DNA of 64,000 bases. It comes from Flavonifractor sp. An82. GTDB taxonomy: Bacteria > Bacillota > Clostridia > Oscillospirales > Oscillospiraceae. Position numbers and translations under genes: made by a program. The stretch covers positions 62,001 to 126,000 of the forward strand of contig NZ_NFHG01000008.1 in assembly GCF_002159265.1 (NCBI RefSeq), written 5' to 3'. The notes below the pieces were generated by a model that saw nothing but the letters and a program-made list of their open reading frames with translations, was not told the origin of the DNA and did no database searches. Positions 53,100 to 62,348 of the stretch are shown in pieces. Numbering within the stretch: the first letter of the stretch is position 1; each line of letters begins with the position of its first letter.

Positions 53100-54211
53100 T
53101 GAACAAACTGCACGGCATCATCTTCTCCTACCTTTCCAACCCCGACCTGCGGGAGCTGACCCAGAACCGCAACACCTGCTCCATCCCCTACGGCGGCCGG
53201 TACCGGGTCATCGACTTCATGCTCTCCAATATGGTCAATGCCGGCATCTCCGATGTTGGCATGATCGTGGACGCCAACTATCAGTCCCTGCTGGACCATG
53301 TGGGTTCCGGCAAGGACTGGGACCTGTCCCGCAAGCACGGCGGCCTGCGCATCCTGCCCCCCTTCAGCTATTCCGGCAGACGGGAAGGCATGTACCGGGG
53401 CCGCATGGACGCCCTGGCCGGCATCCGCTCCTATCTGCAGAACATCCGGCAGGACCACGTGGTGCTGGCCGGCGGCGACCTGGCGGTGAGCCTTCCCCTG
53501 CGGGACATCTTTGAGGCCCACATCCGCAACGACGCCGACATCACCACCGTGTGCACCGGCCATCCCAAGGGCGACCCCAAGGGCTGCGACTACTTCACCA
53601 TCGGCGCCGGCGGACGGATCACCGACGTGTCGGTCCATCCCCCCATCGCCCAGGGCTGTGAGTCCCTGGAGGTGTACATCCTCTCCAAGGAGCTGCTGCT
53701 CTCCCTGGTGGACCACTGTGCCGCCCACAATATCCACTCCTTCAGCATCGGCGTGCTCCAGGCCATGGTGGGCCAGCTGAAGATCGTCCCCTATGTGTTT
53801 GACGGCTATGCCGCCCGGCTGCAGTCGGTGGCGGGCTACTTTGCCCGCAGCATGGAGCTGCTGGACCCCACCGTCCGGGAGCAGCTCTTCGTACCCGACC
53901 GCCCCGTCCGCACCAAGGACCGTTCCGACCCCTCCACCTACTACGGCCCCGACTCCCGCTCCTACAACTCTCTGGTGGCCGACGGCTGCATCATTGAGGG
54001 TGAGGTGGAGAACTCCATCCTCTTCCGTGGCGTCCGGGTGGAAAAGGGCGCCAAGGTTTCCGGTTGTGTGCTGATGCAGGGCACCACCATCCAGGCGGGC
54101 GCCGTGCTGAAATACGCCATCACCGACAAGAACGTCCGGGTCAATCCCGGCCGGATGCTGATGGGCCACAGCACCTATCCCCTGGCCATCGCCAAGAACG
54201 AGATCGTCTGA
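53096..54211 (+). CDS. glgD: GlgD, non-catalytic-type glucose-1-phosphate adenylyltransferase subunit
   Basis: A 371-residue paralogue of GlgC. It keeps the fold ([31 protein letters not shown]) but lacks the N-terminal GGxGxRL nucleotide loop: the protein starts [20 protein letters not shown] instead. In Bacillota, GlgD pairs with GlgC and modulates it. The C-terminal beta helix is present ([21 protein letters not shown]). Confidence 0.95.
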   Translation: MMNKLHGIIFSYLSNPDLRELTQNRNTCSIPYGGRYRVIDFMLSNMVNAGISDVGMIVDANYQSLLDHVGSGKDWDLSRKHGGLRILPPFSYSGRREGMYRGRMDALAGIRSYLQNIRQDHVVLAGGDLAVSLPLRDIFEAHIRNDADITTVCTGHPKGDPKGCDYFTIGAGGRITDVSVHPPIAQGCESLEVYILSKELLLSLVDHCAAHNIHSFSIGVLQAMVGQLKIVPYVFDGYAARLQSVAGYFARSMELLDPTVREQLFVPDRPVRTKDRSDPSTYYGPDSRSYNSLVADGCIIEGEVENSILFRGVRVEKGAKVSGCVLMQGTTIQAGAVLKYAITDKNVRVNPGRMLMGHSTYPLAIAKNEIV

Positions 54212-54219
54212 CCCTGTGT

Positions 54220-54252
54220 TGGGGAGGCGGCGGCTGCGCGCCGCCGCCTCCC
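54220..54252 (+). other. GC-rich hairpin in the glgD-glgA gap
   Basis: GGGAGGCGGCGGC and GCCGCCGCCTCCC pair around TGCGC at about 54222-54252, with no T-run after it. It may stabilise the upstream mRNA or separate expression of glgBCD from glgA. Confidence 0.5.
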
Positions 54253-54315
54253 TTTCCCACAGCGGCTCCTGCGAGGCGCTCCATCGGAATGTAAATTTAT
54301 GGTTGGAGGTAATGT

Positions 54316-55752
54316 ATGAATATCCTGTTTGCCACCTCTGAATGCGCTCCCTTCATCAAAACCGGCGGACTGGCTGACGTGGCCGGCGCCCTGCCCAAGG
54401 CTCTGGCCAAGGAGGGCCACGACGTCCGTGTCATCCTGCCCCTGTATGAGGGGATCGGCGAGGAATGGCGCAGCCAGATGACCTTTTTGCAGTGCTTCCA
54501 CGTGACTGTGGCCTGGCGCACCCCCTACTGCGGTATCTTTGAGCTGAAGCGGGACGGCGTCACCTACTGGTTCGTGGACAACGAGTACTACTTCAAGCGC
54601 GCCTCCATCTACGGCCACTATGATGACGGCGAGCGCTTCGCCTACTTCTCCCGGGCCGTGGTGGAGTCGATGGGCTGGCTCAACTGGCACCCCGACGTGC
54701 TCCATTGCAACGACTGGCAGACCGCTCTGGTGCCCATCTATCTGCTGGAGGAGCGCCATCGTATCCCCCAGCTCTCTGACACCAAGAGCGTATTCACCAT
54801 CCACAACATCGAGTATCAGGGCCGCTACGGCAGCCAGACCCTGAAGGACCTGTTCGGCCTGAACGACGGCTACTTCAATGAGCATATGCTGGCCTATCAC
54901 GGGGATGTGAACCTGATGAAGGGCGCCATCTATGCCGCCGACTACGTGACCACCGTATCTCCTACTTACGCCGACGAGCTGCAGTACAGCTTCTACGCTC
55001 ACGGCCTGGAGGGGGTCATCGCCGACAACCGCCACAAGCTGCGGGGCATCCTCAACGGCATCGACACCGAGGTGTACGACCCCTGGCACGACAAGGGCCT
55101 GACCAAGTGCTTCTCCGTCAAACAGATGGCGGGCAAGAAGAACTGCAAGACCGCCCTGCAGCAGATGTCCGGCCTGCGGGAGAACCCCGACACCCCCATC
55201 ATCGCCTGTGTGTCCCGGCTGGTGAAGCACAAGGGCTTTGACCTGGTCACCGCCTCCATCCATGACATCATGGGTATGGACGTGCAGATGATCGTACTGG
55301 GTACCGGCGACTGGAACTTTGAGGAGGCCTTCCGCCAGGCTCAGAACCAGTATCCCGGCCGGTTTGCCGCTCATATGATGTACTCCCCCAACCTGTCCAC
55401 CGCCATCTACGGCGGCGCCGATATTTTCCTCATGCCCTCCATCGCCGAGCCCTGCGGCCTGAGCCAGATGATCGCCATGCGCTACGGCACCATCCCCGTG
55501 GTCCGCGAGACCGGCGGCCTGCGGGACTCCGTGATCCCCTACAACAAGTTCACCGGCGAGGGCACCGGCTTCTCCTTTGCCAATATCAACGCCCACGAGA
55601 TGACCGGCGTGCTGGCCGACGCGGTGGACCTCTATCACAACGATAAGAAGGCCTGGAACGGCCTGCAGAATAACGCCATGTCCACCGATTTCTCCTGGAC
55701 CCGCTCTGCGGCGGCCTACCTGGAGATCTACGGCTGGGTCACCGGAAAGTAA
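54316..55752 (+). CDS. glgA: Glycogen synthase (ADP-glucose)
   Basis: Extends alpha-1,4-glucan chains from ADP-glucose. A 478-residue GT5/GT-B enzyme of usual length. It starts MNILFATSECAPFIKTGGLADV (the KTGGL ADP-glucose loop), with VLHCNDWQTALVPIY, and the C-terminal donor motif MPSIAEPCGLSQMIAMRYGTIPVVRETGGL. GGAGGTAA precedes the ATG. Confidence 0.97.
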   Translation: MNILFATSECAPFIKTGGLADVAGALPKALAKEGHDVRVILPLYEGIGEEWRSQMTFLQCFHVTVAWRTPYCGIFELKRDGVTYWFVDNEYYFKRASIYGHYDDGERFAYFSRAVVESMGWLNWHPDVLHCNDWQTALVPIYLLEERHRIPQLSDTKSVFTIHNIEYQGRYGSQTLKDLFGLNDGYFNEHMLAYHGDVNLMKGAIYAADYVTTVSPTYADELQYSFYAHGLEGVIADNRHKLRGILNGIDTEVYDPWHDKGLTKCFSVKQMAGKKNCKTALQQMSGLRENPDTPIIACVSRLVKHKGFDLVTASIHDIMGMDVQMIVLGTGDWNFEEAFRQAQNQYPGRFAAHMMYSPNLSTAIYGGADIFLMPSIAEPCGLSQMIAMRYGTIPVVRETGGLRDSVIPYNKFTGEGTGFSFANINAHEMTGVLADAVDLYHNDKKAWNGLQNNAMSTDFSWTRSAAAYLEIYGWVTGK

Positions 55753-55771
55753 TGGGAAGGTTTCCCTTCTC

Positions 55772-55801
55772 TTGACAAATGGAAGGCTGTTGTGATAAAA
55801 T
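55772..55801 (+). promoter_or_regulatory. Internal promoter upstream of glgP
   Basis: TTGACA (55772-55777), an 18-bp spacer and TAAAAT (55796-55801). It would allow phosphorylase to be expressed apart from the synthesis genes. Confidence 0.65.
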
Positions 55802-55805
55802 GCCG

Positions 55806-55833
55806 CTCCGCAGGGGAGAATTTCCCTGCGGAG
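55806..55833 (+). terminator. Hairpin between glgA and glgP
   Basis: CTCCGCAGGG (55806-55815) and CCCTGCGGAG (55824-55833), followed by TGTTTATTTT. It would end transcripts arriving from glgA; transcripts from the promoter just upstream begin near its left arm. Confidence 0.7.
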
Positions 55834-55867
55834 TGTTTATTTTGTTGCCATCCTAACTGTATAGGAG

Positions 55868-58315
55868 ATGTCTGCATTGCATAATTACACCAAAAAAGAA
55901 CTGATGACCCTCATTACCGGCAAGTTGCGCCGCAATTTTGGCCGCGATGTGGAGGAAGCCACCAGTCTGCATATGTTCAAGGCCTGCGCCATGGTGCTGC
56001 GCGATATCATTTCTGAGCGTCAGATGAAGTCTGAGGACAAGGCCATGGAGCAGCATCAGCGCCAGGTCCACTATCTGTCCCTGGAATTCCTCATGGGCCG
56101 TTCCCTGATGAAGAACGCCTACAATCTGGGTGTAGTGGAGCCTCTGAAGGAGGCCATTGAGGGGCTGGGCTTCTCCGCCCCCGACCTGTTCGAGGCCGAG
56201 CCCGACGCCGGTCTGGGCAACGGCGGTCTGGGCCGTCTGGCTGCCTGCTATCTGGACTCCATGACCACCCTGGACATTCCCGCCACCGGCTATTCCATCT
56301 GTTATGAGCTGGGTATCTTCAAGCAGAAGATCGTGGACGGTCAGCAGGTGGAGCTGCCCGACAACTGGCTGGGGCTGGGCGACGCCTGGCTCATCCCCAA
56401 GATGGATGAGACCGAGGAGGTCCGCTTCGGCGGCAAGGTGGAGGACGAGTGGGATGAGCTGGGCCACCACCGGATCAAGCACACCGGCTACGACGTGGTT
56501 CTGGCCGTGCCCAAGGATATGGAGATCTCCGGCTACCACACCGAGCACGCCAACCTGCTCCGCCTGTGGGACGCCAAGAGCCCCACGCCGGTGGATATGC
56601 ACCTGTTCTCCTCCGGCCAGTACCTGAAGGCTGTGGAGCAGCGGGCCATGGCCGAGTCCATCTCCAAGGTGCTCTACCCCGAGGACAACCACTACGAGGG
56701 CAAGTCCCTGCGTCTGAAGCAGCAGTATTTCTTCGTGTCCGCCACTATCCAGTCCATCGTGCGCAAGCACCGGGCGGAGTACGGCACCCTGCGCAACTTC
56801 CACCTCAAGCACGTCATCCAGATCAACGACACCCACCCCACCCTGGCCATCCCCGAGCTGATGCGCATCCTGCTGGACGAGGAGGGCTACGGCTGGGATG
56901 AGGCCTGGTATATCGTCACCCACACCATCGCCTACACCAACCACACCGTGCTGGCTGAGGCCCTGGAGCGCTGGCCCCAGCAGCTCATCGAGTCCCTGCT
57001 GCCCCGGATCTGGCAGATCCTCATCGAGATCTCCAACCGGTACCAGAAGGTGCTCACCGACTACTTCCACGGCGACCTGTCCAAGGTGGCTCCCATGGCC
57101 ATCATCTGGGGCGGCGAGGTGCGCATGGCCAACCTGTGCGTGTGCGCCTGCTTCAAGATCAACGGCGTGTCCGCCCTCCACTCCGACATTCTGAAGAAGG
57201 ACGTCTTCCACGACGCCTATCAGCGCACTCCTGACAAGTTCACCAACGTGACCAACGGCATCGATCACCGCCGCTGGCTGGGCGAGTGCAACCCCCGCCT
57301 GGACGCCCTGATCCGGGACTGCTGCAAGAGCGACAAGTACCTGCTCCAGCCCGACGCCCTGAAGGAGCTGGAGAAGTTCAAGGACGACGCCGGCGTGCTC
57401 TCCCGCCTGGGCGAGATCAAGACCGCCAACAAGAAGGCCTTTGCCACCTGGGTGGCCCGGGAGCACGGCATCTTCCTCAACACCGACGCCATGTTTGACG
57501 TACAGGTGAAGCGTCTCCACGAGTACAAGCGTCAGCTGCTCAACGTGCTGCACATCATCTACCTGTACCAGCGGATGAAGAACGATTCCCACTTCGACTT
57601 CACCCCCCGCACCTACCTGTTCGGCGCCAAGGCAGCCCCCGGCTATGCCGTGGCCAAGCGTATCATCCGCCTCATCAACTCCGTGGCTCAGATGATCGAA
57701 AAGGACCCCATCTGCAAGGACCGGCTCCAGGTGGTCTTCCTGGAGAACTACCGGGTGAGCCTGGCAGAGAAGCTGATGCCCGCCTCCGAGCTCTCCGAGC
57801 AGATCTCCACCGCCGGTAAGGAGGCCAGCGGCACCGGCAACATGAAGTTTATGATCAACGGCGCCGTCACCATCGGTACCCTGGACGGTGCCAACGTGGA
57901 GATGCACCAGGTGCTGGGCGACGAGAACATCTTCCTCTTCGGCCTGAAGGCCAACGAGGTGGCCCAGCTCAAGCACAACGGCTACAAGTCCTATGAGTAC
58001 TATATCCACAACCCCGACCTGCGGGCTGTGGTGGAGCAGCTTAACCTGGGCTTCGGCGACGGCATCAGCTACGACGACATCGCCCGCCGGCTCCTGTTCG
58101 GCGACGGCGGCCCCGCCGACGAGTACCTGCTGCTGGCCGACTTCGAGAGCTACCGGGACGCTCAGGCCCGGGCCGGCCAGGCCTACCTGGACTCCAAGCG
58201 CTGGAACCAGATGTCCCTGATGAACATTGCCCGGTCCGGCATCTTTGCCGCCGACCGCTCCATCCGGGACTACGCCAAGGATATCTGGAACGTGCCCGTC
58301 CGGGAGATCAAGTAA
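55868..58315 (+). CDS. glgP: Glycogen phosphorylase
   Basis: Releases glucose-1-phosphate from glycogen. An 815-residue GT35 enzyme of normal length, with LDLGNGGLGRLAACYLDS-type motif (AGLGNGGLGRLAACYLDS), VTNGIDHRRWL and the PLP-lysine region EASGTGNMKFMINGA. ATG 55868 directly abuts AGGAG. TTG 55877 would have it 9 bases upstream, so the first three residues are uncertain. Ends the glycogen cluster. Confidence 0.96.
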   Translation: MSALHNYTKKELMTLITGKLRRNFGRDVEEATSLHMFKACAMVLRDIISERQMKSEDKAMEQHQRQVHYLSLEFLMGRSLMKNAYNLGVVEPLKEAIEGLGFSAPDLFEAEPDAGLGNGGLGRLAACYLDSMTTLDIPATGYSICYELGIFKQKIVDGQQVELPDNWLGLGDAWLIPKMDETEEVRFGGKVEDEWDELGHHRIKHTGYDVVLAVPKDMEISGYHTEHANLLRLWDAKSPTPVDMHLFSSGQYLKAVEQRAMAESISKVLYPEDNHYEGKSLRLKQQYFFVSATIQSIVRKHRAEYGTLRNFHLKHVIQINDTHPTLAIPELMRILLDEEGYGWDEAWYIVTHTIAYTNHTVLAEALERWPQQLIESLLPRIWQILIEISNRYQKVLTDYFHGDLSKVAPMAIIWGGEVRMANLCVCACFKINGVSALHSDILKKDVFHDAYQRTPDKFTNVTNGIDHRRWLGECNPRLDALIRDCCKSDKYLLQPDALKELEKFKDDAGVLSRLGEIKTANKKAFATWVAREHGIFLNTDAMFDVQVKRLHEYKRQLLNVLHIIYLYQRMKNDSHFDFTPRTYLFGAKAAPGYAVAKRIIRLINSVAQMIEKDPICKDRLQVVFLENYRVSLAEKLMPASELSEQISTAGKEASGTGNMKFMINGAVTIGTLDGANVEMHQVLGDENIFLFGLKANEVAQLKHNGYKSYEYYIHNPDLRAVVEQLNLGFGDGISYDDIARRLLFGDGGPADEYLLLADFESYRDAQARAGQAYLDSKRWNQMSLMNIARSGIFAADRSIRDYAKDIWNVPVREIK

Positions 58316-58330
58316 AACAGCCCAAATTCT

Positions 58331-58361
58331 GCGGGCGGCCAAACGGCCGCCCGCTTTTTTT
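58331..58361 (+). terminator. Terminator of glgP
   Basis: GCGGGCGGCC (58331-58340) and GGCCGCCCGC (58345-58354) form a perfect stem with loop AAAC, followed by seven T residues. Confidence 0.95.
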
Positions 58362-58421
58362 ACATTCCCTGCAATCATCCGTCCTCCTCCGGCGCTTACT
58401 TGACAGAAGGGAGTGAATGGT

Positions 58422-58910
58422 ATGCCCAGTCTCAACGGAGTTCCCCTCTCCTGCGAGGAGATCCTGGACCGGTACGGTCCCCTGGTCTACCGTCTGGCCA
58501 TCCAGGGCACCGGCAGCGTGGCCGACGGGGAGGATGTGGCCCAGGAGGTCTTTGTGAGCCTCATCCGGTGTGATCCCGCCTTTGCCGACGACACCCACCT
58601 GCGAGCCTGGCTCATCCGGGCCACCGCCAACCGCTGCAAAAGCTGGGGGCGCTCCCCCTGGCGCAGGCGGGTGGTCCCCCTGGAGGACAACAGGGACGGC
58701 ATCGCTCCCCCGCCGGAGGGCGGCGGCGTGCTGGAGGCGGTGGCCGCCCTGCCCCCCAAATACCGCTGGCCGGTGTACCTCCACTACATGGAGGGATATA
58801 CCGCCGCCGAGATCGGGCAGCTGCTGGGCTGCTCCCGGAACACGGTGCTCTCCCGGCTCAGCCGGGCCAGAGCCAAGCTGAAAGACGCGCTGAAGGAGGA
58901 ATGGGCATGA
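58422..58910 (+). CDS. ECF-type RNA polymerase sigma factor
   Basis: A 162-residue sigma-70 group 4 factor. Region 2 is at about 12-75 (YGPLVYRLAIQGTGSVADGEDVAQEVFVSLI) and region 4 at about 100-158 (PPKYRWPVYLHYMEGYTAAEIGQLLGCSRNTVLSRLSRARAKLK). ATG 58422 has AAGGGAG 8 bases upstream. It overlaps the next gene by ATGA, the usual arrangement with a membrane regulator. Confidence 0.92.
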   Translation: MPSLNGVPLSCEEILDRYGPLVYRLAIQGTGSVADGEDVAQEVFVSLIRCDPAFADDTHLRAWLIRATANRCKSWGRSPWRRRVVPLEDNRDGIAPPPEGGGVLEAVAALPPKYRWPVYLHYMEGYTAAEIGQLLGCSRNTVLSRLSRARAKLKDALKEEWA

Positions 58911-60127
58911 ACAGCAAGGATTACCGCAGCACCCTGGGCGGCGTGACCCCCTCCCCCGCCTGGCGGCAGCGCACCCTGGCCGCCATGAAAGCGGCCCAGG
59001 GGCAGAAGGAGCCCCGCCGCAAGCCTCTTGCCATCGCCGCCACGGCGGCGGTGCTGGCTCTGGCGGTCACCGGCGGCGTGTGGCTGTCCAATCGGACGGA
59101 AGTGGACCCCAACGGCCCCGGCACCGCCCGCACCCCGGAGCCGGTGGTGACGCCCACGCCTTCTGCCGCCCCCATAGGGACCGATTCCGAACGCTTTTTC
59201 ATCGTCACAGACCCCAGCCAGCTCATCGGCAGCAACCCCACCGCTGGGCACTTATATGAGCTAACTGAACTGCCGGTGTATGAAAATCCCATTCCAACGG
59301 AACAGCAGCAGCGGACGCTTTTGAACCAGCTGGCAGAGGAGCTCGGCTATACCGTTGCCCAAACCCAGTGGACCCCCAGCTCCGGGGAGGACACCGTGGG
59401 CCGGGACCCCATCCTGGAGGCGGAATGCACCGACGGCACCAAGCTGCGGCTGCAGGGGCTGTATACGCTGGAGCTCTACGACGCCCCCGACCTGGCCGCC
59501 GTGACGGAAACCGTCCAGGCCCATCTCCTCTATCATGCTATGACGCCGGAAGAAATGCTTTCCTCCTCGCATACACCCCCCCAACTTGCATATGAAACCT
59601 TTGAATCCTACCGCAGCACATCCGGCAGCAGCAATGTCACCCCCCGCACCACCTGGACCATGTTCCCAAATGTATCTGACACCTCTCTGGAGGAGCGAAT
59701 CTATTGCTACAGCTTCCTGCGTATGGAAACCGACGGCAGCACCCTTACCCTCCATCTTTTTCCCGAATCCACCGGCGTTTCCCTTCCTCTCCGCTCCCCC
59801 GACGACGCCCAGGCCGCCTTCCGGGCCGGAGATTACTGGGGCAGCTGCTGTACCACCCGCCCCGATGAGGCCCAGATCATCTTCGTCTCCCTGGAGTACG
59901 ACACCAGCCCGGACCAGCCCTACTTCCAGCCGGTGTACCGCATCCTGTTCGTCCAGTCCTACTGGGATATGGCCGACTGGCTGGAGCCGGGGGTGGACCC
60001 CTCCCCCTTCATGGGCGTGGGAATCGCCTACGTCCCCGCCATTGACCCGGAATACCAGGACGAGGTGCCCTACCGGCGGTATTTCAACGACGGTCTGGCC
60101 CACCACACCCCGGAGGAGCTGACCTAA
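58907..60127 (+). CDS. Membrane protein coupled to the ECF sigma factor (putative anti-sigma/sensor)
   Basis: A 406-residue protein with a short cytoplasmic N-terminus (about 1-42), one membrane helix (about 43-62, LAIAATAAVLALAVTGGVWL) and a large extracytoplasmic domain of no known family. The topology and ATGA overlap with the sigma gene suggest it restrains or senses for that factor. No ZAS zinc motif is present, so this is inference. ATG 58907 has GGAGG 7 bases upstream. Confidence 0.7.
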   Translation: MNSKDYRSTLGGVTPSPAWRQRTLAAMKAAQGQKEPRRKPLAIAATAAVLALAVTGGVWLSNRTEVDPNGPGTARTPEPVVTPTPSAAPIGTDSERFFIVTDPSQLIGSNPTAGHLYELTELPVYENPIPTEQQQRTLLNQLAEELGYTVAQTQWTPSSGEDTVGRDPILEAECTDGTKLRLQGLYTLELYDAPDLAAVTETVQAHLLYHAMTPEEMLSSSHTPPQLAYETFESYRSTSGSSNVTPRTTWTMFPNVSDTSLEERIYCYSFLRMETDGSTLTLHLFPESTGVSLPLRSPDDAQAAFRAGDYWGSCCTTRPDEAQIIFVSLEYDTSPDQPYFQPVYRILFVQSYWDMADWLEPGVDPSPFMGVGIAYVPAIDPEYQDEVPYRRYFNDGLAHHTPEELT

Positions 60128-60202
60128 AGAGCTTCTTCCCCCTTTTGAAAGGAAATCGTCAGAAAGATGTAACCCCCCTGTTACCCATCCCGTCCCATTC
60201 CC

Positions 60203-60211
60203 TGCTATACT
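60203..60211 (+). promoter_or_regulatory. Extended -10 promoter candidate
   Basis: TGC-TATACT (60203-60211), with no strong -35 box, 22 bp before the next start codon. It may be the target of the upstream ECF factor or of sigma-A. Confidence 0.4.
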
Positions 60212-60233
60212 GGAGTCAAAGGAGGGATGCATC

Positions 60234-60710
60234 ATGACGGAAGATTACGCCCGCACCCTGAAGCGCAGGACGCTCATCGCCCTGATCGCAACTTTGATTT
60301 CTTTGGTCCTGCTGGGATGTGCCATGTTCTGGATGTGGTGCAGCCTGTTTGGTCCCCCGGAGTTCATGCGCAAGGACAATCCTTCCCTGGCCCCCCAGAG
60401 TGCCGAGCTTCAGCTGGACGCTGGAGCCACCGTCTATTGGCGGGAGACCAGCTATGTAGTACCGGACGAGGCCGATCTGGGCCAGCTGCTCCACGCCGAT
60501 CAGTGGAGCTCTACCTCCGCGTTTCAGACGGAGGCTGCCGATCTGGTGGTGCACTTCGGAGAGCTCTATGAGCTGTCTCTGTGGTCGGACGGCAAGGCCT
60601 CCTTCTACGACGGCTACTCCGGCCGCAGCACCAAAACCCGCGCCTACTACACCATCCCCATGGGCGTGGTAAAGGAACTGACCGCCGCTCTGACGGCACT
60701 GCCCGCCTGA
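60234..60710 (+). CDS. Small membrane-anchored protein of unknown function
   Basis: A 158-residue protein with one N-terminal membrane helix (about 14-38, LIALIATLISLVLLGCAMFWMW) and an external beta-rich domain (VYWRETSYVVPDEADLG, LYELSLWSDGKASFYDGYSGR). AAAGGAGGG precedes the ATG. It may belong to the ECF-linked locus upstream. No family recognised. Confidence 0.65.
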   Translation: MTEDYARTLKRRTLIALIATLISLVLLGCAMFWMWCSLFGPPEFMRKDNPSLAPQSAELQLDAGATVYWRETSYVVPDEADLGQLLHADQWSSTSAFQTEAADLVVHFGELYELSLWSDGKASFYDGYSGRSTKTRAYYTIPMGVVKELTAALTALPA

Positions 60711-60729
60711 GTCGGTTTTCCCCCCAAAG

Positions 60730-60768
60730 AAAAACGCAGGCTGCGCATCACGCGCAGCCTGCGTTTTT
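60730..60768. terminator. Strong bidirectional terminator
   Basis: AAAAACGCAGGCTGCGC (60730-60746) and GCGCAGCCTGCGTTTTT (60752-60768) form a perfect 17-bp stem between convergent genes. Confidence 0.95.
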
Positions 60769-60779
60769 CTGTAGATACG

Positions 60780-62150
60780 TTAGTCGGCCTTCTTGAACAT
60801 ATCCTTGTCCACGCCGCACAGGGGGCAGGACCAGGTGGAGGGCACCTGCTCCCAGGGGGTACCGGGCGCCACGCCGTGGGCAGGATCGCCCTCGGCAGGA
60901 TCATAGATGTAACCGCACAGGGCACACACCCACTTGCCGCCCTCGGTCTTGGGGGCGTCCACCGGCACGGTGCACAGGGCGGCCACGCTGCGGGCGTAGT
61001 CGGCCATGGCATCCAGATCGGCCTGGGTGGGGGTGAAGAGCACCCGGAAGGGGGCCTCGGGGGCGGCGTAGCGCAAGCCCTTCAGGAAGGTATGGAGCAT
61101 GGGGGCGGCCTCGCCGCTCCAGCCGTAGGCGCCGAAGGCGCCGGCGGCCTTGCCCTTCAGGTTGATGGGATCAATGGAGGTGAGCACATCCCACACCGCC
61201 TTGGGAGCGGCACGGTTGATGGTGGGGGAGCCCACCAGCAGCACGTCAGCCTCGTGGGCCAGCTTCACGCACTCGGCATAGGGCACCACGGTGACGTCGG
61301 CGGTGGTAACGGAATAGCCCTCATCCTCCAGAGCCTTGGCGGCGGTCTCCGCCAGGGTGCGGGTGCAGCCGTAGGCGGAGGCGTACACCACAAAGGCGGT
61401 GCGCTGGGTCTTGGGGGCGGGGGTGCTCCAGGTGCGGTAGAGCTCCTTGGCGCGGCCGATGGTCTCAGTCAGGCAGGGGCCGTGGCTGGGGCACACCAGC
61501 TCCACGTCGGCAGGCATCTTGTCCAGGCCGGAGAGCACGCTGGGCTTGAAGGGCCCGAAGATGCCGGCGTAGTAGTAGGCAAACTCACCCTCATAGGCCT
61601 CCTTGGCGTGGATGTTCTTATCCAGCATGGTGGGCTCACAGAAGTGGGCGCCCAGGAAGTCGCAGGTGAAGAGGGTCTTGCCCTCCTTGTCCCAGGTAAA
61701 CATGGAGTCGGCCCAGTGAAGCATGGGGGCAGGGATGAACTCCAGCACCCGGCCGCCCAGGTCCAGAGTGTCTCCGGCAGCCACGGTGCGGCAGGGCAGG
61801 TCCAGGTTGGTGATGTCCTGCAGGTGCTTCTTGCCCGCCTTGGTGGCAATGACCTCCAGCTTGGGGCAGACGGCCAGCAGCTTGGCCACGCTGCCCGAGT
61901 GGTCGGGCTCGTTGTGGTTCATAATGAGGTAATCCACATCCTCCACAGGGATGACCTGGCGGATGTTATCCAGATACTCGTCAAAATAATCGGTATGGAC
62001 GGTCTCAATGAGGACGTTCTTCTCGCCCGTCAGCAGATAGGCGTTGTAGGAGGTGCCGTACTTGGACTCCATCACGATGTCGAAGACCCGCAGGGACGGA
62101 TTGAGGACACCCACGGACCACAGGTTTTCACGGAGCTTGATCGCGCTCAT
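60780..62150 (-). CDS. Flavodiiron protein FprA with C-terminal rubredoxin domain
   Basis: Reduces O2 to water or NO to N2O, protecting an anaerobe. A 456-residue protein. A beta-lactamase-like diiron domain (about 1-245) with [10 protein letters not shown] and downstream His ligands in MLHWADSMF and LGAHFCEP. A flavodoxin domain (about 252-395, [15 protein letters not shown]). A rubredoxin (about 405-455) with [10 protein letters not shown] and CPLCG. Fusing rubredoxin supplies the electron donor in one chain, as in flavorubredoxins. Confidence 0.95.
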   Translation of the reverse strand: MSAIKLRENLWSVGVLNPSLRVFDIVMESKYGTSYNAYLLTGEKNVLIETVHTDYFDEYLDNIRQVIPVEDVDYLIMNHNEPDHSGSVAKLLAVCPKLEVIATKAGKKHLQDITNLDLPCRTVAAGDTLDLGGRVLEFIPAPMLHWADSMFTWDKEGKTLFTCDFLGAHFCEPTMLDKNIHAKEAYEGEFAYYYAGIFGPFKPSVLSGLDKMPADVELVCPSHGPCLTETIGRAKELYRTWSTPAPKTQRTAFVVYASAYGCTRTLAETAAKALEDEGYSVTTADVTVVPYAECVKLAHEADVLLVGSPTINRAAPKAVWDVLTSIDPINLKGKAAGAFGAYGWSGEAAPMLHTFLKGLRYAAPEAPFRVLFTPTQADLDAMADYARSVAALCTVPVDAPKTEGGKWVCALCGYIYDPAEGDPAHGVAPGTPWEQVPSTWSCPLCGVDKDMFKKAD

Positions 62151-62199
62151 ATGGCTTTCTCCCTTTCTATTTCTTCAAAAATATTTCCTAGCAGGTCAC

Positions 62200-62228
62200 A
62201 GTATATTATCCTCTTCCTCACTTGTCAA
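62200..62228 (-). promoter_or_regulatory. Sigma-A promoter of the flavodiiron gene
   Basis: On the minus strand: TTGACA (62228-62223), a 17-bp spacer and TATACT (62205-62200), 50 bp before the start codon. A near-consensus promoter, suggesting strong expression. Confidence 0.85.
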
Positions 62229-62275
62229 GCGCTATGGGATAAACTGTAACGTCTGTTTTCCGCCATTCTGCCGCC

Positions 62276-62304
62276 TTGACTTTCCTCCTGTACAAGGCTA
62301 CAAT
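62276..62304 (+). promoter_or_regulatory. Sigma-A promoter of the cysteine desulfurase gene
   Basis: TTGACT (62276-62281), a 17-bp spacer and TACAAT (62299-62304), 45 bp before the start codon. Confidence 0.75.
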
Positions 62305-62348
62305 GAAGAATTGCGAAATCGAACTTTTTTTGTCTGAGGTGACTGTCC

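Noticed and set aside
55853-58435. 860-codon minus-strand frame opposite glgP
   Set aside because: Shadow frame of a strongly codon-biased gene; Val/Gly/His-rich without any domain.
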